The translations under genes were made by a program, and so were the position numbers. Positions 17,159-26,009 of a stretch of 32,387 nt of DNA are shown here, one piece after another. The notes under the pieces are model-generated. The model did not search any database and was not told the DNA's origin. It was given only the letters and a program-made list of their open reading frames with translations. This DNA is from Runella sp. (GTDB taxonomy: Bacteria > Bacteroidota > Bacteroidia > Cytophagales > Spirosomataceae), in the NCBI RefSeq assembly GCF_027484545.1, contig NZ_JAIXST010000160.1:1-32387 (forward strand), in the 5' to 3' direction. The stretch's first letter is position 1, and each line of letters opens with the position of its first letter.

Positions 17159-18568
17159 ACTGTTTGTATTTTCTTTTTTCCTTTTTACCCTACACTTTTC
17201 ACCTACCACATTTGCCCAAAAAATTACTATCAAAGGAGCGCTTCGTGATACTGCCAATCGTCCGCTGGAAGGAGCTACGGTAATGTTGCTCGACGGAAAA
17301 GACACCTCTTTGGTTTCTTTTGCGCGATCACAATCAACGGGCGCTTTTGAATTTAAGAATATAGCTTCTGCCAATTATTTTCTAAAGGCCACTTTTATGG
17401 GGTTACAGCCACTGAATCAATTGATTACTCCGTCAGGTGGGGATGTATTAGATTTGGGCCCGATTCGGATGGCTCCCGTTCCAAAAGATTTGAAAGAGGT
17501 GGTTATCAAGGGCGAACGTGATCCCGTTACCATTAAGCAGGATACCATTGAATACAATGCAGGTTCCTTCAAAGTACAACCCAACGCAGTCGTTGAAGAT
17601 TTGCTCAAACGCCTGCCGGGAGTAGAAGTGGCTCGCGACGGAACGGTCAAAGCCCAGGGACAGGAAGTGCGCCGCGTTACCATAGATGGAAAGGAGTTCT
17701 TTGGTCGTGATCTCAAAATAGCAACCAAAAACTTACCTGCGGATGCCGTGGACAAGGTGCAGGTATTTGACCGAAAATCGGATCAGGCACAGTTTACGGG
17801 AATTGACGACGGCCAACGTGAGAAGACAATCAATCTGTCGTTGAAAGAAGAAAAGAAAAAAGGTGTTTTCGGCAATGCTACTGCGGGAGTTGGCCCCGAT
17901 AGCCGGTATTCACTCAAAGCCAATTTTAACCGCTTTACTAAAACTCGGCAACTATCGTTTTTGGGAATGGCCAACAACATCAACCAACAGGGTTTTTCGA
18001 TTGATGATTACATGAACTTTACCAGAAATTCGCAACGCATGATGTCGGGCGGGGGAGTTCGTCTGCAATTTAATTCAGAAGATGATGCGACGATTCCACT
18101 CAATTTTGGCGGACGAAATAATGGATTTGTGACTTCGGGCGGAGCAGGTCTGAATTATAATGACCAACTTACCAAAAAGACCGAATTGCAAAGTAATTAT
18201 TTCTATAATCAACTTGACCAACTCATTGAGCGCGAGACCAATCGCGAGTCATTTGTGCCATCGGGCAGTTTTAAAACAAAACAAAATACGGCCCAAAATA
18301 CCCGTAACGCTACCCACCGCGCTAACTGGACGATTGACCATAAAATCGATTCGTTGAATTTGTTGAAGTGGACAAATAACCTAAGCTACGCTCAAAACAA
18401 TTCCAATATTGGCAGCAACAGCAGTTCGACCAATGCAAGCGGCGGGCTTGAAAACACCCTCCGGAGGTAAAAAAATTACGGATGCGGAGTTTGTTAAAAA
18501 ACGCGATGAATTCATGAAAGAGATGGGCGGCCAAGGCGGTATTCGGATGATTCGGAATTAACACTTGA

Positions 18569-18586
18569 TCACCCTGAAAGGGTCTA
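18569..18586. repeat. 18-bp repeat with small palindrome, copy 1
   Basis: TCACCCTGAAAGGGTCTA occurs here and, identically, at 31996-32013. It contains the hairpin ACCCT-GAA-AGGGT. Both copies start eight bases after a stop codon, suggesting a 3'-end element. Confidence 0.6.
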
Positions 18587-18619
18587 TTTGACTCAGAAAT
18601 TGTCAATAAAGTGATAAAA

Positions 18620-20443
18620 ATGAGATACGCTAAGCCAAATATTACCTCATTGTCTTTGATGGTCGCCAGCCTATTATTGCTGGCGGCCTTTCAGGTGTTT
18701 TGGCTGCGCAAAGAATACAACGAACAAAAAAATATTTTACAAAAAGAAACCGACATCCTTTTTCAAAATACAATTCATGCGTTGGAGGATTCAGTCATTC
18801 AGAACAAGTTTAGAGTTCCCATGCAAGACGTTTTAAACGAAACTGTGTCCAAACTAATGACTAAATATCAGTTTAATAAACCTCAAGCAAAAACTACTCA
18901 AAAACTTACCTTTAGCTATTCTCAAAACCAAAAGACGTCCGTTAATCAGCCAAAACCTTCATCTCAAGTTAGTAGCAAGAATGCCGAAGCATCAGATAAG
19001 TTTAGAACATTTAATTTTATACAAATGGATCGCTTTTTGCAAGAATTTGGCGTTGATACTGTTATTTCTAACAAAGACAAAATGGTACATTTGTTAAGAA
19101 AAACCAATCCAGATGATATTCAAGGAGTTAAGTTTAATTCCATTGGTAATTTGGATGTTATCCTATCTGATACGACTACCCCAAAAAAATCACCAGTTCT
19201 AATTGTAAAGTCTCACAAACCCTCCGATACCCTCCAGCAATTATTTAGCAAAGTAGTTCGGGTAGTAATGCTCAATAAAAGTAAGCAAGATAGCCTTCCT
19301 CCGTTTAGCATCAATCCCTCAAAAACCAACGATATAAAAGTTTCGATTACGATAGACCCTTCTCAAAAAGCAAAGTCATCTTCTAAAACCGTCGAAAACC
19401 TTAAATCCAAAGACGCACATTTTACTTTTAGCTTAGCCCATGACTCCTTAAAAATCAACGATATTCAGCGGGCTTATGAAGGAAAAATTCAACAGGCCAA
19501 AATCTATTTATCGTTCCATATCGTCCGTCAATCACTCAACCAAAAAACCGATAGTAGCTCTAAACAAGCCCTTATCACTGCTCCCGTCATCACTACCATG
19601 CCTTTAGGCAGCACTTACGCCGCCATTTTCCCCAATTATCAAGGTTATTTATTTAAAAAAATCATCCCACAGGGTTTATTCGCCTTCTTCCTGCTTGCCA
19701 TTACGGGACTGGCTTTTGGAGTAATTTACCGGAATCTCCAACAACAGCGACGCCTAACAGAGCTAAAAAATGATTTTATCAGTAACGTAACGCATGAATT
19801 GAAAACTCCCATTGCAACGGTTTCTGTGGCGATTGAAGCTCTGCAAAATTTTGGAGTAGCGCAAAACCCTAAACTGACGGAAGAGTATTTAGAAATTTCT
19901 AAAAATGAACTGAATCGACTAACGCTGTTGGTAGACAAAGTATTGAAAATGACAACTTTTGAACAACAGGGCTTGAACTTAAACCTTGAATCGGTAAACG
20001 TTTCTGATTTGGTTCAACAAGTGTTAGGTTCCTTGAAATTGCAGTTTGAGAAATACAGGGCAGAGGTAAGTTTCAATGTGATAGGACAGGGTTTTGTTAT
20101 CTCGGCCGATAAAATACACCTGACCAATGTTATCTATAATTTACTGGACAATGCCCTGAAATACAGTGAAAATAAGCCTGATATCAAGGTTGAATTACAG
20201 GGAAACGACTCAGAAATCAAACTTTCAATAAGTGATAAAGGCATTGGAATTCTGCCGGAATACCAAGATAAGATTTTTGAAAAGTTTTTTCGCGTACCTA
20301 CGGGCAACATGCATAATGTCAAAGGCTATGGTTTAGGCTTAAATTATGTAGCCTCCGTCATAAAACAGCACGGCGGTAAAATTGAAGTGAAAAGTGAATT
20401 GAACAAAGGCAGTATGTTTACGCTAACAATGCCGAAAATATAG
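18620..20443 (+). CDS. Sensor histidine kinase
   Basis: A 607-residue membrane kinase. TM1 is SLSLMVASLLLLAAFQVFWL, TM2 is LFAFFLLAITGLAFGVIY near residue 360, and about 320 residues between them form a periplasmic sensor domain rich in Ser/Lys with no recognised family. The HisKA H-box is FISNVTHELKTPIATV with the phosphorylated His392. The ATPase domain has the N-box NLLDNALKYSENKP, the G1 box DKGIGILPE, the F-box KIFEKFFRV and the G2 box GYGLGLNYV. The ATG at 18620 is preferred over a GTG nine bases upstream. A response regulator gene follows about 107 bases later, forming a two-component pair. The damaged outer-membrane gene lies directly upstream; what the kinase senses is unknown. Confidence 0.92.
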   Translation: MRYAKPNITSLSLMVASLLLLAAFQVFWLRKEYNEQKNILQKETDILFQNTIHALEDSVIQNKFRVPMQDVLNETVSKLMTKYQFNKPQAKTTQKLTFSYSQNQKTSVNQPKPSSQVSSKNAEASDKFRTFNFIQMDRFLQEFGVDTVISNKDKMVHLLRKTNPDDIQGVKFNSIGNLDVILSDTTTPKKSPVLIVKSHKPSDTLQQLFSKVVRVVMLNKSKQDSLPPFSINPSKTNDIKVSITIDPSQKAKSSSKTVENLKSKDAHFTFSLAHDSLKINDIQRAYEGKIQQAKIYLSFHIVRQSLNQKTDSSSKQALITAPVITTMPLGSTYAAIFPNYQGYLFKKIIPQGLFAFFLLAITGLAFGVIYRNLQQQRRLTELKNDFISNVTHELKTPIATVSVAIEALQNFGVAQNPKLTEEYLEISKNELNRLTLLVDKVLKMTTFEQQGLNLNLESVNVSDLVQQVLGSLKLQFEKYRAEVSFNVIGQGFVISADKIHLTNVIYNLLDNALKYSENKPDIKVELQGNDSEIKLSISDKGIGILPEYQDKIFEKFFRVPTGNMHNVKGYGLGLNYVASVIKQHGGKIEVKSELNKGSMFTLTMPKI

Positions 20444-20462
20444 GCGCAGGCCCGCTGCGCCC

Positions 20463-20474
20463 CCCGTGCGGTAC
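20463..20474. repeat. Short dispersed repeat, copy 2
   Basis: Exact copy of CCCGTGCGGTAC at 8304-8315. The kinase-regulator spacer (20444-20550) holds further palindromic bits, such as GCGCAGGCCCGCTGCGC and ATGCCTCCGGCAT, and looks like a patchwork of repeat fragments. Confidence 0.35.
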
Positions 20475-20550
20475 CGCTTGCATCTGCCCGAATACAACGA
20501 ATTTAACCCTGTTTGCGATATCAAATCAGATGCCTCCGGCATGACAAAAT

Positions 20551-21246
20551 ATGACCAAAATACTTTACGTCGAAGATGAGCCATTTTTGGAAAAAATCGT
20601 CAAAGAAAGCCTCGAAAGCCGTGGTTTTGAGGTAGGTATGGTAAGCGACGGTCGTGAGGTAGTGGAAGAATTCAAAAGATTTCAACCCATTATCTGTGTA
20701 TTGGATATTATGCTTCCGCATCGCGACGGGTATGCGTTAGCGCAGGATATTCGTCAATTGAATCCAGAAATGCCGATTATCTTTCTAACAGCCAAAACCC
20801 AGACTGAAGACGTACTGAAAGGCTTTCAAAGCGGTGGTAATGACTACATTCGTAAGCCATTCAGTATGGAAGAATTAATTGTTCGTATTCAAAATTTACT
20901 TCAACTTACCCAACAAAAAGTCACAACAGCGGTTGCACCCAATGGTCATTTTGAATTGGGAGAATATACTTTTTATCCTCATCGCTACGAACTTCATCAC
21001 GGCACTCAACTTCGTAAACTTTCTCATCGAGAAACAGAACTTCTTTCTATTTTAGCCGAAAACCTCAATTTTACCGTTAACCGACGTGATATGCTTTTGC
21101 GCGTTTGGGGTGACGATTCGTTCTTCAATTCCCGAAATTTAGACGTGTATATCACTCGCCTGAGAGACTATCTGCGAGAAGATTCTACCCTTGAAATTTT
21201 AACATTAAAAGGAGTCGGCTATCTGTTTAAGTCTCATCGGTATTGA
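20551..21246 (+). CDS. OmpR-family response regulator
   Basis: A 231-residue DNA-binding regulator paired with the upstream kinase. The receiver domain (1-120) has the acidic pair in LYVEDEPFLE, phospho-acceptor Asp52 in CVLDIMLPHRDGY, the Thr of IIFLTAKTQ and the Lys of YIRKPFSMEEL. The C-terminal winged helix (about 135-231) shows RYELHHGTQLRKLSHRETELLSIL, then RRDMLLRVWGDDSFFNSRNL and YITRLRDYLREDSTLEILTL, the recognition helix and wing of the OmpR/PhoB type. The target promoters cannot be read from this window. Confidence 0.94.
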   Translation: MTKILYVEDEPFLEKIVKESLESRGFEVGMVSDGREVVEEFKRFQPIICVLDIMLPHRDGYALAQDIRQLNPEMPIIFLTAKTQTEDVLKGFQSGGNDYIRKPFSMEELIVRIQNLLQLTQQKVTTAVAPNGHFELGEYTFYPHRYELHHGTQLRKLSHRETELLSILAENLNFTVNRRDMLLRVWGDDSFFNSRNLDVYITRLRDYLREDSTLEILTLKGVGYLFKSHRY

Positions 21247-21524
21247 TTTGCAACAAAATCTCAAAATCTACCTAAAATCGCGTAGCTTCTTATTGGATTT
21301 TTTCATAGTATTGTTGGCACAGAAAAACCGTTTGCCTCAGGAATTTTCTGGACAATATTAAAAAATACAGATTTGCCAATACCTTACAAGTAAAATCACA
21401 GCTTTTATTGTTTTATCAAAGGGCTTATTTTTTGATGAAGCATAAATAAATAGTATTATTGCAAATTGTAATCTTGAAATAATTCATTTTTTACTTTGAA
21501 TTGTACATTAACCCGCGCTTAACT
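21247..21524. other. Spacer upstream of glycogen synthase with near-consensus -7 box
   Basis: AT-rich, no ORF of note. TTACTTTG at 21491-21498 differs from the -7 consensus by one base and would place the transcript start near 21505, just before the GTG start at 21525. No hairpin or other signal stands out. Confidence 0.35.
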
Positions 21525-23342
21525 GTGGAAAAAAAACCAAAAAAAAATCTCCTTTTTGAAGTAGCTTGGGAAGTCTGTAACCAAGTCGGGGGGATATACA
21601 CCGTCATTCGTAGCAAAGTCCCCGCAATGGTGGATCAGTGGGGGGATGAATATGTATGCTTGGGCCCCTATTTCCCCCAACGTGCCCTTACTGAATATGA
21701 GCCTATTACCTCTGATGATGGCTCGGGCATTTATCAGGTTGTCCAAAAAATGCGAGAAGAAGGGTATGAAGTAGAATACGGGTATTGGCTTATTACGGGC
21801 AAACCGCGTGTGGTACTGTTTGACCATCGAAGCATGGCCAGACACATGGATCGTATTAAGTATAATCTATGGGAACGTCACCAAATTCCGACCATCAATG
21901 TCGAAGATTTAGTCAATCAGACGATTGCTTTTGGTGAAATGGTCCGTGTTTTCCTGACCTACTTTGCTCAGGATTACGCCAAAAAGTTTGAAATAACGGC
22001 GCATTTCCACGAATGGATGGCGAGCTCAGGGCTACCTGATTTGCGCAGAGAAGATGTTCGTATTGCTACTGTATTTACGACCCATGCGACCATGCTGGGG
22101 CGATACATTGCTTCCAATGAACGCGATTTTTATCATAAGCTGCCGTTTTTTGATTGGAAACACGAAGCTCGGTATTATAACATTGAAGCTCAGGCAACCA
22201 TTGAACGCAGTGCTTACCTGAGTGCGCACGTCAGCACTACAGTGAGCGACGTGACTGCTCGCGAGTGTGAAGTATTTTTGGGAAAATACCCGGATCTGGT
22301 ACTGCCAAACGGACTAAATATTCAGCGTTTTGCGGCGGTTCACGAGTTCCAGAATCTGCACATGAAATACAAGGAAAATATCCACGATTTTATCATGGGT
22401 CACTTTTTCCAAAGCTATTCCTTCAATTTAGAAAAAACGCTGTATTTCTTTACTTCGGGGCGTTATGAGTATGTGAATAAAGGATACGACATCACGTTAG
22501 AAGCGCTTGCCCGATTGAATTGGAAAATGGTGCAGGCCAAAATGGACATGACCGTGGTGATGTTTATCGTAACCAAGCAACCCTACCATTCCATCAATCC
22601 GGATGTATTGCAATCTCGTGCGGTATTGGGCGAAATTCAGGATACGTGCGAAGCCATTGAAAAACAAATCGGCGACAAGTTATACATGGCTTCGGCTTCT
22701 TCCAGCGACCATCATTTGCCTGATTTGAACCAGTTTGTGGACGAATATTGGCGTCTTCGTCTTCGTCGTACCATTCAAACCTGGAAAACCAAACGGTTGC
22801 CACCTTATGTGACGCACGATTTGAAAAGCCCCGATTCGATTACAGCTTATTGTGAGCAGTCAGGCTTGAAAAATCACGAACAGGACCGCGTTAAAATCGT
22901 CTATCACCCTGATTTTATTGCCTCTACCAATCCGCTTTTTGGATTGGATTACGGGCAGTTTGTGCGGGGGTGTCATTTGGGGATTTTCCCAAGCTACTAT
23001 GAACCATGGGGCTATACGCCGTTAGAATGTGTGGTACGCGGAATTCCAACAGTTACCAGTGATTTGTCAGGTTTTGGGGACTTTATCATGCAAATCATGC
23101 GTGATTATGAGAACCGAGGTATTTACGTGATTAATCGTAAAACCCAGAACTTTGACCAGGCTGCCGATCAATTGGCCAATATCCTGTTCAAGTTTGTACG
23201 AATGAACCTGCGCGAACGGATTCAGCAACGCAATAAAGTGGAGAATATTTCCGATGTTTTTGATTGGGGAAATCTGCGCTCTTACTATGATACAGCGCAC
23301 GATTTAGCCGCTAAAAAAGCGTTTAAAACGACGGTGAATTAA
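21525..23342 (+). CDS. GT3-type glycogen synthase
   Basis: A 605-residue glycosyltransferase resembling the eukaryotic (fungal/animal, GT3) glycogen synthase more than bacterial GlgA. The N-terminus FEVAWEVCNQVGGIYTVIRSK contains the sugar-nucleotide loop; VCLGPYFPQ, AHFHEWMASSGL, TTHATMLGRYIAS and LPNGLNIQRF follow in the family order. The C-terminal catalytic region has FPSYYEPWGYTPLECVVRGIPTVTSDLSGFG, with the conserved E-X7-E pair in EPWGYTPLE. It would extend alpha-1,4-glucan from a nucleotide-glucose donor in the cytosol. There is no ATG near the start: GTG at 21525 was chosen, a TTG at 21501 is the alternative. Eukaryotic-style Arg-rich allosteric regulation was not assessed. The gene is alone and ends in a strong hairpin. 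Confidence 0.9.
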   Translation: MEKKPKKNLLFEVAWEVCNQVGGIYTVIRSKVPAMVDQWGDEYVCLGPYFPQRALTEYEPITSDDGSGIYQVVQKMREEGYEVEYGYWLITGKPRVVLFDHRSMARHMDRIKYNLWERHQIPTINVEDLVNQTIAFGEMVRVFLTYFAQDYAKKFEITAHFHEWMASSGLPDLRREDVRIATVFTTHATMLGRYIASNERDFYHKLPFFDWKHEARYYNIEAQATIERSAYLSAHVSTTVSDVTARECEVFLGKYPDLVLPNGLNIQRFAAVHEFQNLHMKYKENIHDFIMGHFFQSYSFNLEKTLYFFTSGRYEYVNKGYDITLEALARLNWKMVQAKMDMTVVMFIVTKQPYHSINPDVLQSRAVLGEIQDTCEAIEKQIGDKLYMASASSSDHHLPDLNQFVDEYWRLRLRRTIQTWKTKRLPPYVTHDLKSPDSITAYCEQSGLKNHEQDRVKIVYHPDFIASTNPLFGLDYGQFVRGCHLGIFPSYYEPWGYTPLECVVRGIPTVTSDLSGFGDFIMQIMRDYENRGIYVINRKTQNFDQAADQLANILFKFVRMNLRERIQQRNKVENISDVFDWGNLRSYYDTAHDLAAKKAFKTTVN

Positions 23343-23359
23343 TCATTATACCTCGATTT

Positions 23360-23392
23360 AACCTCGGCAAGGTTCTGAAACTTGCCGAGGTT
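23360..23392. terminator. Bidirectional terminator between glycogen synthase and MBL genes
   Basis: AACCTCGGCAAG (23360-23371) pairs perfectly with CTTGCCGAGGTT (23381-23392) around a nine-base loop, followed by TTGCTTTT on the forward strand. It lies between two convergent stops. Confidence 0.7.
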
Positions 23393-23397
23393 TGCTT

Positions 23398-24543
23398 TTA
23401 AAGCTTAACAACTTCTCCAACTCCTGCCAATACAAGCAGTTGTTGATTCTCCGGCTCTTTTTGAAGTTTTTGTAATTCACGATACGCATCTCCCAACGGT
23501 TCATCTGATAAATCAAAAGTACCATAGTGCATGGGAATAAAGCGTTTTGCTTTCATTTCATGAGCAGCCTTGGTCGCATCCTTGGGCCTTGCGTGACTGG
23601 CGGCCATAAACCATTCCGGCTTGTAAGCTCCTACGCCCAGCAGCGCCACGTCCACTCCGCCAAAATACTTGGCAAAATCCTTGTAATGAGTTCCATAACC
23701 TGAATCGGAACCAAAATAAATGCTCTTGCCATTGGCCCGAATCAAATAAGCACCCCACAAGCTTTTATTCGTATCGTTGAGATAGCGTCGGCTCCAATGA
23801 CGAGCGGGCAGATAAATGATTTCGATTTTGGAAGTATCTGTTTGATAGGCTTGATACCAACCTGCTGCCTGAATATTAGTACTGTTGGTCCACTTTTTGA
23901 GTAATCCATCCAATTCCAGCCCCGTCAGATACGTAGTGTTAGGGTTTTGCGGGGCTAACGTTTTCAGGCTTTTTTCATCACAGTGGTCGCGGTGGTTGTG
24001 GGAGGCAATGATGTAATCAATATTTTTTAATTCAGAAACAGCTACGGGCAACTCTGAATATCGTTTCATCAACGCCGAAGGACTTTTTAGAACCGGGTCC
24101 GTAAGGATACTGACACCGTTGAGTCGAATAAAAAAGGTAGCATGTCCAAGCCACACCACACAGTCTTCAGTGTTGGTTAAAAAGTCGGAGTTTTTCGTTA
24201 CTTTTAATCGAAACGTATCTTTTTGTTTTTCAGCTTTTTGAGGATTGGTTTCCCGTTGCCACCGCCACAAATCTCGGAATCCCGGCAAAGCTTCGAGGTT
24301 TTCGTTGAGAAAACGGCCTTCCGGATTTACAGGATTCCCTTTCCAGTCAATACGAACTGTTTTCAAATCTGTATTTGACCGATAACTCCCTATGGTCCAA
24401 TTGAAATCTTCGTATAGGAAGAAATAAAATAGGGTTGTCAGAAGCAGGATGAGAATAAAGCTGATAAGCATTTTTTTAGAGCGGAAAATAGGTCTCAAAA
24501 TAGGAAGATTCAGTAGTACTTGAAACAGGCTATGAAGTTGCAT
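23398..24543 (-). CDS. Membrane-anchored MBL-fold hydrolase (NAPE-PLD/UlaG-like)
   Basis: A 381-residue metallo-beta-lactamase-fold enzyme. A transmembrane segment (about 26-44, LISFILILLLTTLFYFFLY) anchors it; a start at the internal Met25 would still leave this segment. The fold shows VVWLGHATFFIRLNGVSILTDP (about 130-150), the metal motif HxHxDH as HNHRDH (182-187), later ARHWSRRYLNDTN, YFGSDSGYGTHYKDF and PMHYGTFDLSDEP. The order and spacing match the N-acyl-phosphatidylethanolamine phospholipase D / UlaG branch, suggesting hydrolysis of a phosphodiester or ester lipid; the substrate is not known. It is divergent from the acyltransferase gene, with 64 bases between starts. Confidence 0.88.
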   Translation of the reverse strand: MQLHSLFQVLLNLPILRPIFRSKKMLISFILILLLTTLFYFFLYEDFNWTIGSYRSNTDLKTVRIDWKGNPVNPEGRFLNENLEALPGFRDLWRWQRETNPQKAEKQKDTFRLKVTKNSDFLTNTEDCVVWLGHATFFIRLNGVSILTDPVLKSPSALMKRYSELPVAVSELKNIDYIIASHNHRDHCDEKSLKTLAPQNPNTTYLTGLELDGLLKKWTNSTNIQAAGWYQAYQTDTSKIEIIYLPARHWSRRYLNDTNKSLWGAYLIRANGKSIYFGSDSGYGTHYKDFAKYFGGVDVALLGVGAYKPEWFMAASHARPKDATKAAHEMKAKRFIPMHYGTFDLSDEPLGDAYRELQKLQKEPENQQLLVLAGVGEVVKL

Positions 24544-24607
24544 AGTTCGCCAGCATGTTATAAATTCACAATCATTTGCTTTAAGATTTTAAACCCTTCT
24601 ACTTTTT

Positions 24608-25789
24608 ATGGCTACTGCTTTACCCACCCGTATTTCGTCGGTAGATGTCTATCGCGGTTTTGTAATGTTTTTAATGATGGCCGAAGTACTTGAATTCGGG
24701 CATATTTCCAAATCGTTGCCTGAAAGCTCCTTTTGGGCATTTTTAGCCTTTCATCAAGACCATGTCGAATGGGTGGGTTGCTCGCTGCATGATTTGATAC
24801 AGCCTTCCTTTTCGTTTTTGGTGGGTGTAGCATTGCCTTATTCCATTGCAAGTCGAATCGCCAAAGGACAATCGTTTGGTGCCCTTTTCGGTCATACCCT
24901 TCAGCGCTCCCTGATTTTGATTTTTCTGGGCATTTTTCTGCGTTCTATGCACCGAGAACAAACCAATTTTACGTTTGAAGACACGCTAACCCAAATCGGC
25001 TTAGGGTATCCTTTTTTGTTTTTGGTGGGATTCCGTCCTTTTCGCACTCAACTCATTATATTATGCACTATTTTAGTAGGATATTGGCTGGCTTTTGTCC
25101 TATATCCACTTCCGGGTGCTGGGTTTGATTATGCTGCCGTGGGTGTTACATCCGATTGGGAACACAATTTGAAAGGATTTGCTGCTCATTGGAATAAAAA
25201 TACAAATCTCGCCTGGTCGTTTGATCAATGGTTTCTGAATCTTTTTTCGCGTGAAAAACCTTTTATTCGCAACGGAGGCGGATATGCCACGTTAAGCTTT
25301 ATTCCAACGCTTGGTACTATGATTTTAGGGCTTGTAGCGGGCCAATGGCTCAAAAACAAAGATTTACCGATTGAAAAAGTAAAACGTTTCGCAATAATTG
25401 GAGTAGGACTTTTGATAGTAGGCTCCATTTTAAATTGGACGGGGATTTGTCCGAATGTGAAACGTATCTGGACGCCCAGTTGGGTGTTGTTCAGCGGTGG
25501 TTGGTGCTTTATTTTATTGGCCGCTTTTTACTGGATTGTGGATATTAAAAATTACAAAAAGGCCTTCTTTTGGTTGATGGTGATTGGTATGAATTCCATT
25601 GCAGCGTATGTAATCTCCCATACGTTAGTAGAGTTTATCCATCATTCTTTCCAAATTCACGTAGCAAAAACGTACGATCAATGGTTTGGAGAGGCCTATG
25701 CTCCTTTGGTTCATGGAAGCGTTATTTTATTCAGCGAGTGGTTGATTTTGTACTGGATGAACCGAAACCGCATCTTTGTACGTATATAA
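24608..25789 (+). CDS. HGSNAT-like membrane acyltransferase (DUF5009/DUF1624 type)
   Basis: A 393-residue polytopic membrane protein with about ten hydrophobic segments. The N-terminus RISSVDVYRGFVMFLMMAE matches the DUF5009/heparan-alpha-glucosaminide N-acetyltransferase family, with the catalytic-type His in CSLHDLIQPSFSFLVGVALPY. Later motifs are LQRSLILIFLGIFLRS, TFEDTLTQIGLGYPFLFLVG, YATLSFIPTLGTMILGLVAGQWL and MNSIAAYVISHTLVEFI. The family is thought to move acetyl groups across the membrane onto amino sugars; in bacteria this probably modifies an envelope or scavenged glycan. The divergent MBL-fold gene may share its regulatory region. Confidence 0.85.
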   Translation: MATALPTRISSVDVYRGFVMFLMMAEVLEFGHISKSLPESSFWAFLAFHQDHVEWVGCSLHDLIQPSFSFLVGVALPYSIASRIAKGQSFGALFGHTLQRSLILIFLGIFLRSMHREQTNFTFEDTLTQIGLGYPFLFLVGFRPFRTQLIILCTILVGYWLAFVLYPLPGAGFDYAAVGVTSDWEHNLKGFAAHWNKNTNLAWSFDQWFLNLFSREKPFIRNGGGYATLSFIPTLGTMILGLVAGQWLKNKDLPIEKVKRFAIIGVGLLIVGSILNWTGICPNVKRIWTPSWVLFSGGWCFILLAAFYWIVDIKNYKKAFFWLMVIGMNSIAAYVISHTLVEFIHHSFQIHVAKTYDQWFGEAYAPLVHGSVILFSEWLILYWMNRNRIFVRI

Positions 25790-25809
25790 CCAACTTTGTT
25801 GGCATAAAT

Positions 25810-25841
25810 TTTGGACTTTTCAAATATAGACTCTACTTTTG
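25810..25841 (+). promoter_or_regulatory. Full Bacteroidota promoter of the sulfur cluster
   Basis: TTTG (25810-25813), 20 bases, then TACTTTTG (25834-25841): an exact match to the -33/-7 consensus with ideal spacing, and the best promoter in the window. It implies a leader of roughly 160 bases before the TauE/SafE gene. The leader opens with a hairpin, GCCGTCC-GAAAA-GGCGGC (25846-25863, one bulge). Confidence 0.75.
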
Positions 25842-25872
25842 TAGTGCCGTCCGAAAAGGCGGCATTTAATTT

Positions 25873-25965
25873 ATGTCTATAAATCTATATAATCAATATA
25901 CCATACATAGTATTAGACTTTTAGCTTTTACCGGTTTGGCATTGATAGAATTAGATTCATTTTAG
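25873..25965 (+). CDS. Candidate 30-codon leader ORF of the sulfur cluster
   Basis: Between the promoter and the TauE/SafE gene, an ATG opens a 30-residue frame beginning MSINLYNQYTIHSIRLLAF and ending LIELDSF. It contains no Cys and no Met beyond the start, so it is not an obvious cysteine or methionine attenuator. It may be a chance ORF or a leader peptide. The hairpin at 25846-25863 sits just before its start. Confidence 0.25.
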   Translation: MSINLYNQYTIHSIRLLAFTGLALIELDSF

Positions 25966-26009
25966 AATGACTTCCCAAAACTATACCACCGAATTAAATT
26001 AAAAGGGCT

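Larger units (their letters stand above)
17064..18561 (+). pseudogene. Outer-membrane beta-barrel (TonB-receptor-like) gene with internal deletion
   Basis: The open frame (17064-18472) covers a signal peptide (MLLFVFSFFLFTLHF to FAQ, from the ATG at 17154), a carboxypeptidase-regulatory-like Ig domain (ITIKGALRDTANRPLEGATV), a plug-like domain (VVEDLLKRLPGVEVARDGTVKAQGQEVRRVTIDGKEF in part) and only the first barrel strands, stopping after residue 468. Full-length relatives are about 900 residues. Past the stop another frame reads LKTPSGGKKITDAEFVKKRD and ends GGIRMIRN with a stop at 18559-18561; this resembles the ordinary C-terminal tail of the same family. So most of the barrel is missing and the ends are joined out of frame near 18435-18450. 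The product could not form a barrel. Confidence 0.75.

Noticed and set aside
24576-24607. Promoter TTTG-N21-TACTTTTT directly before the acyltransferase ATG
   Set aside because: One mismatch in the -7 box, and the box touches the ATG, so the transcript would start after the start codon; not consistent with the family N-terminus beginning near RISSVDVYRG.
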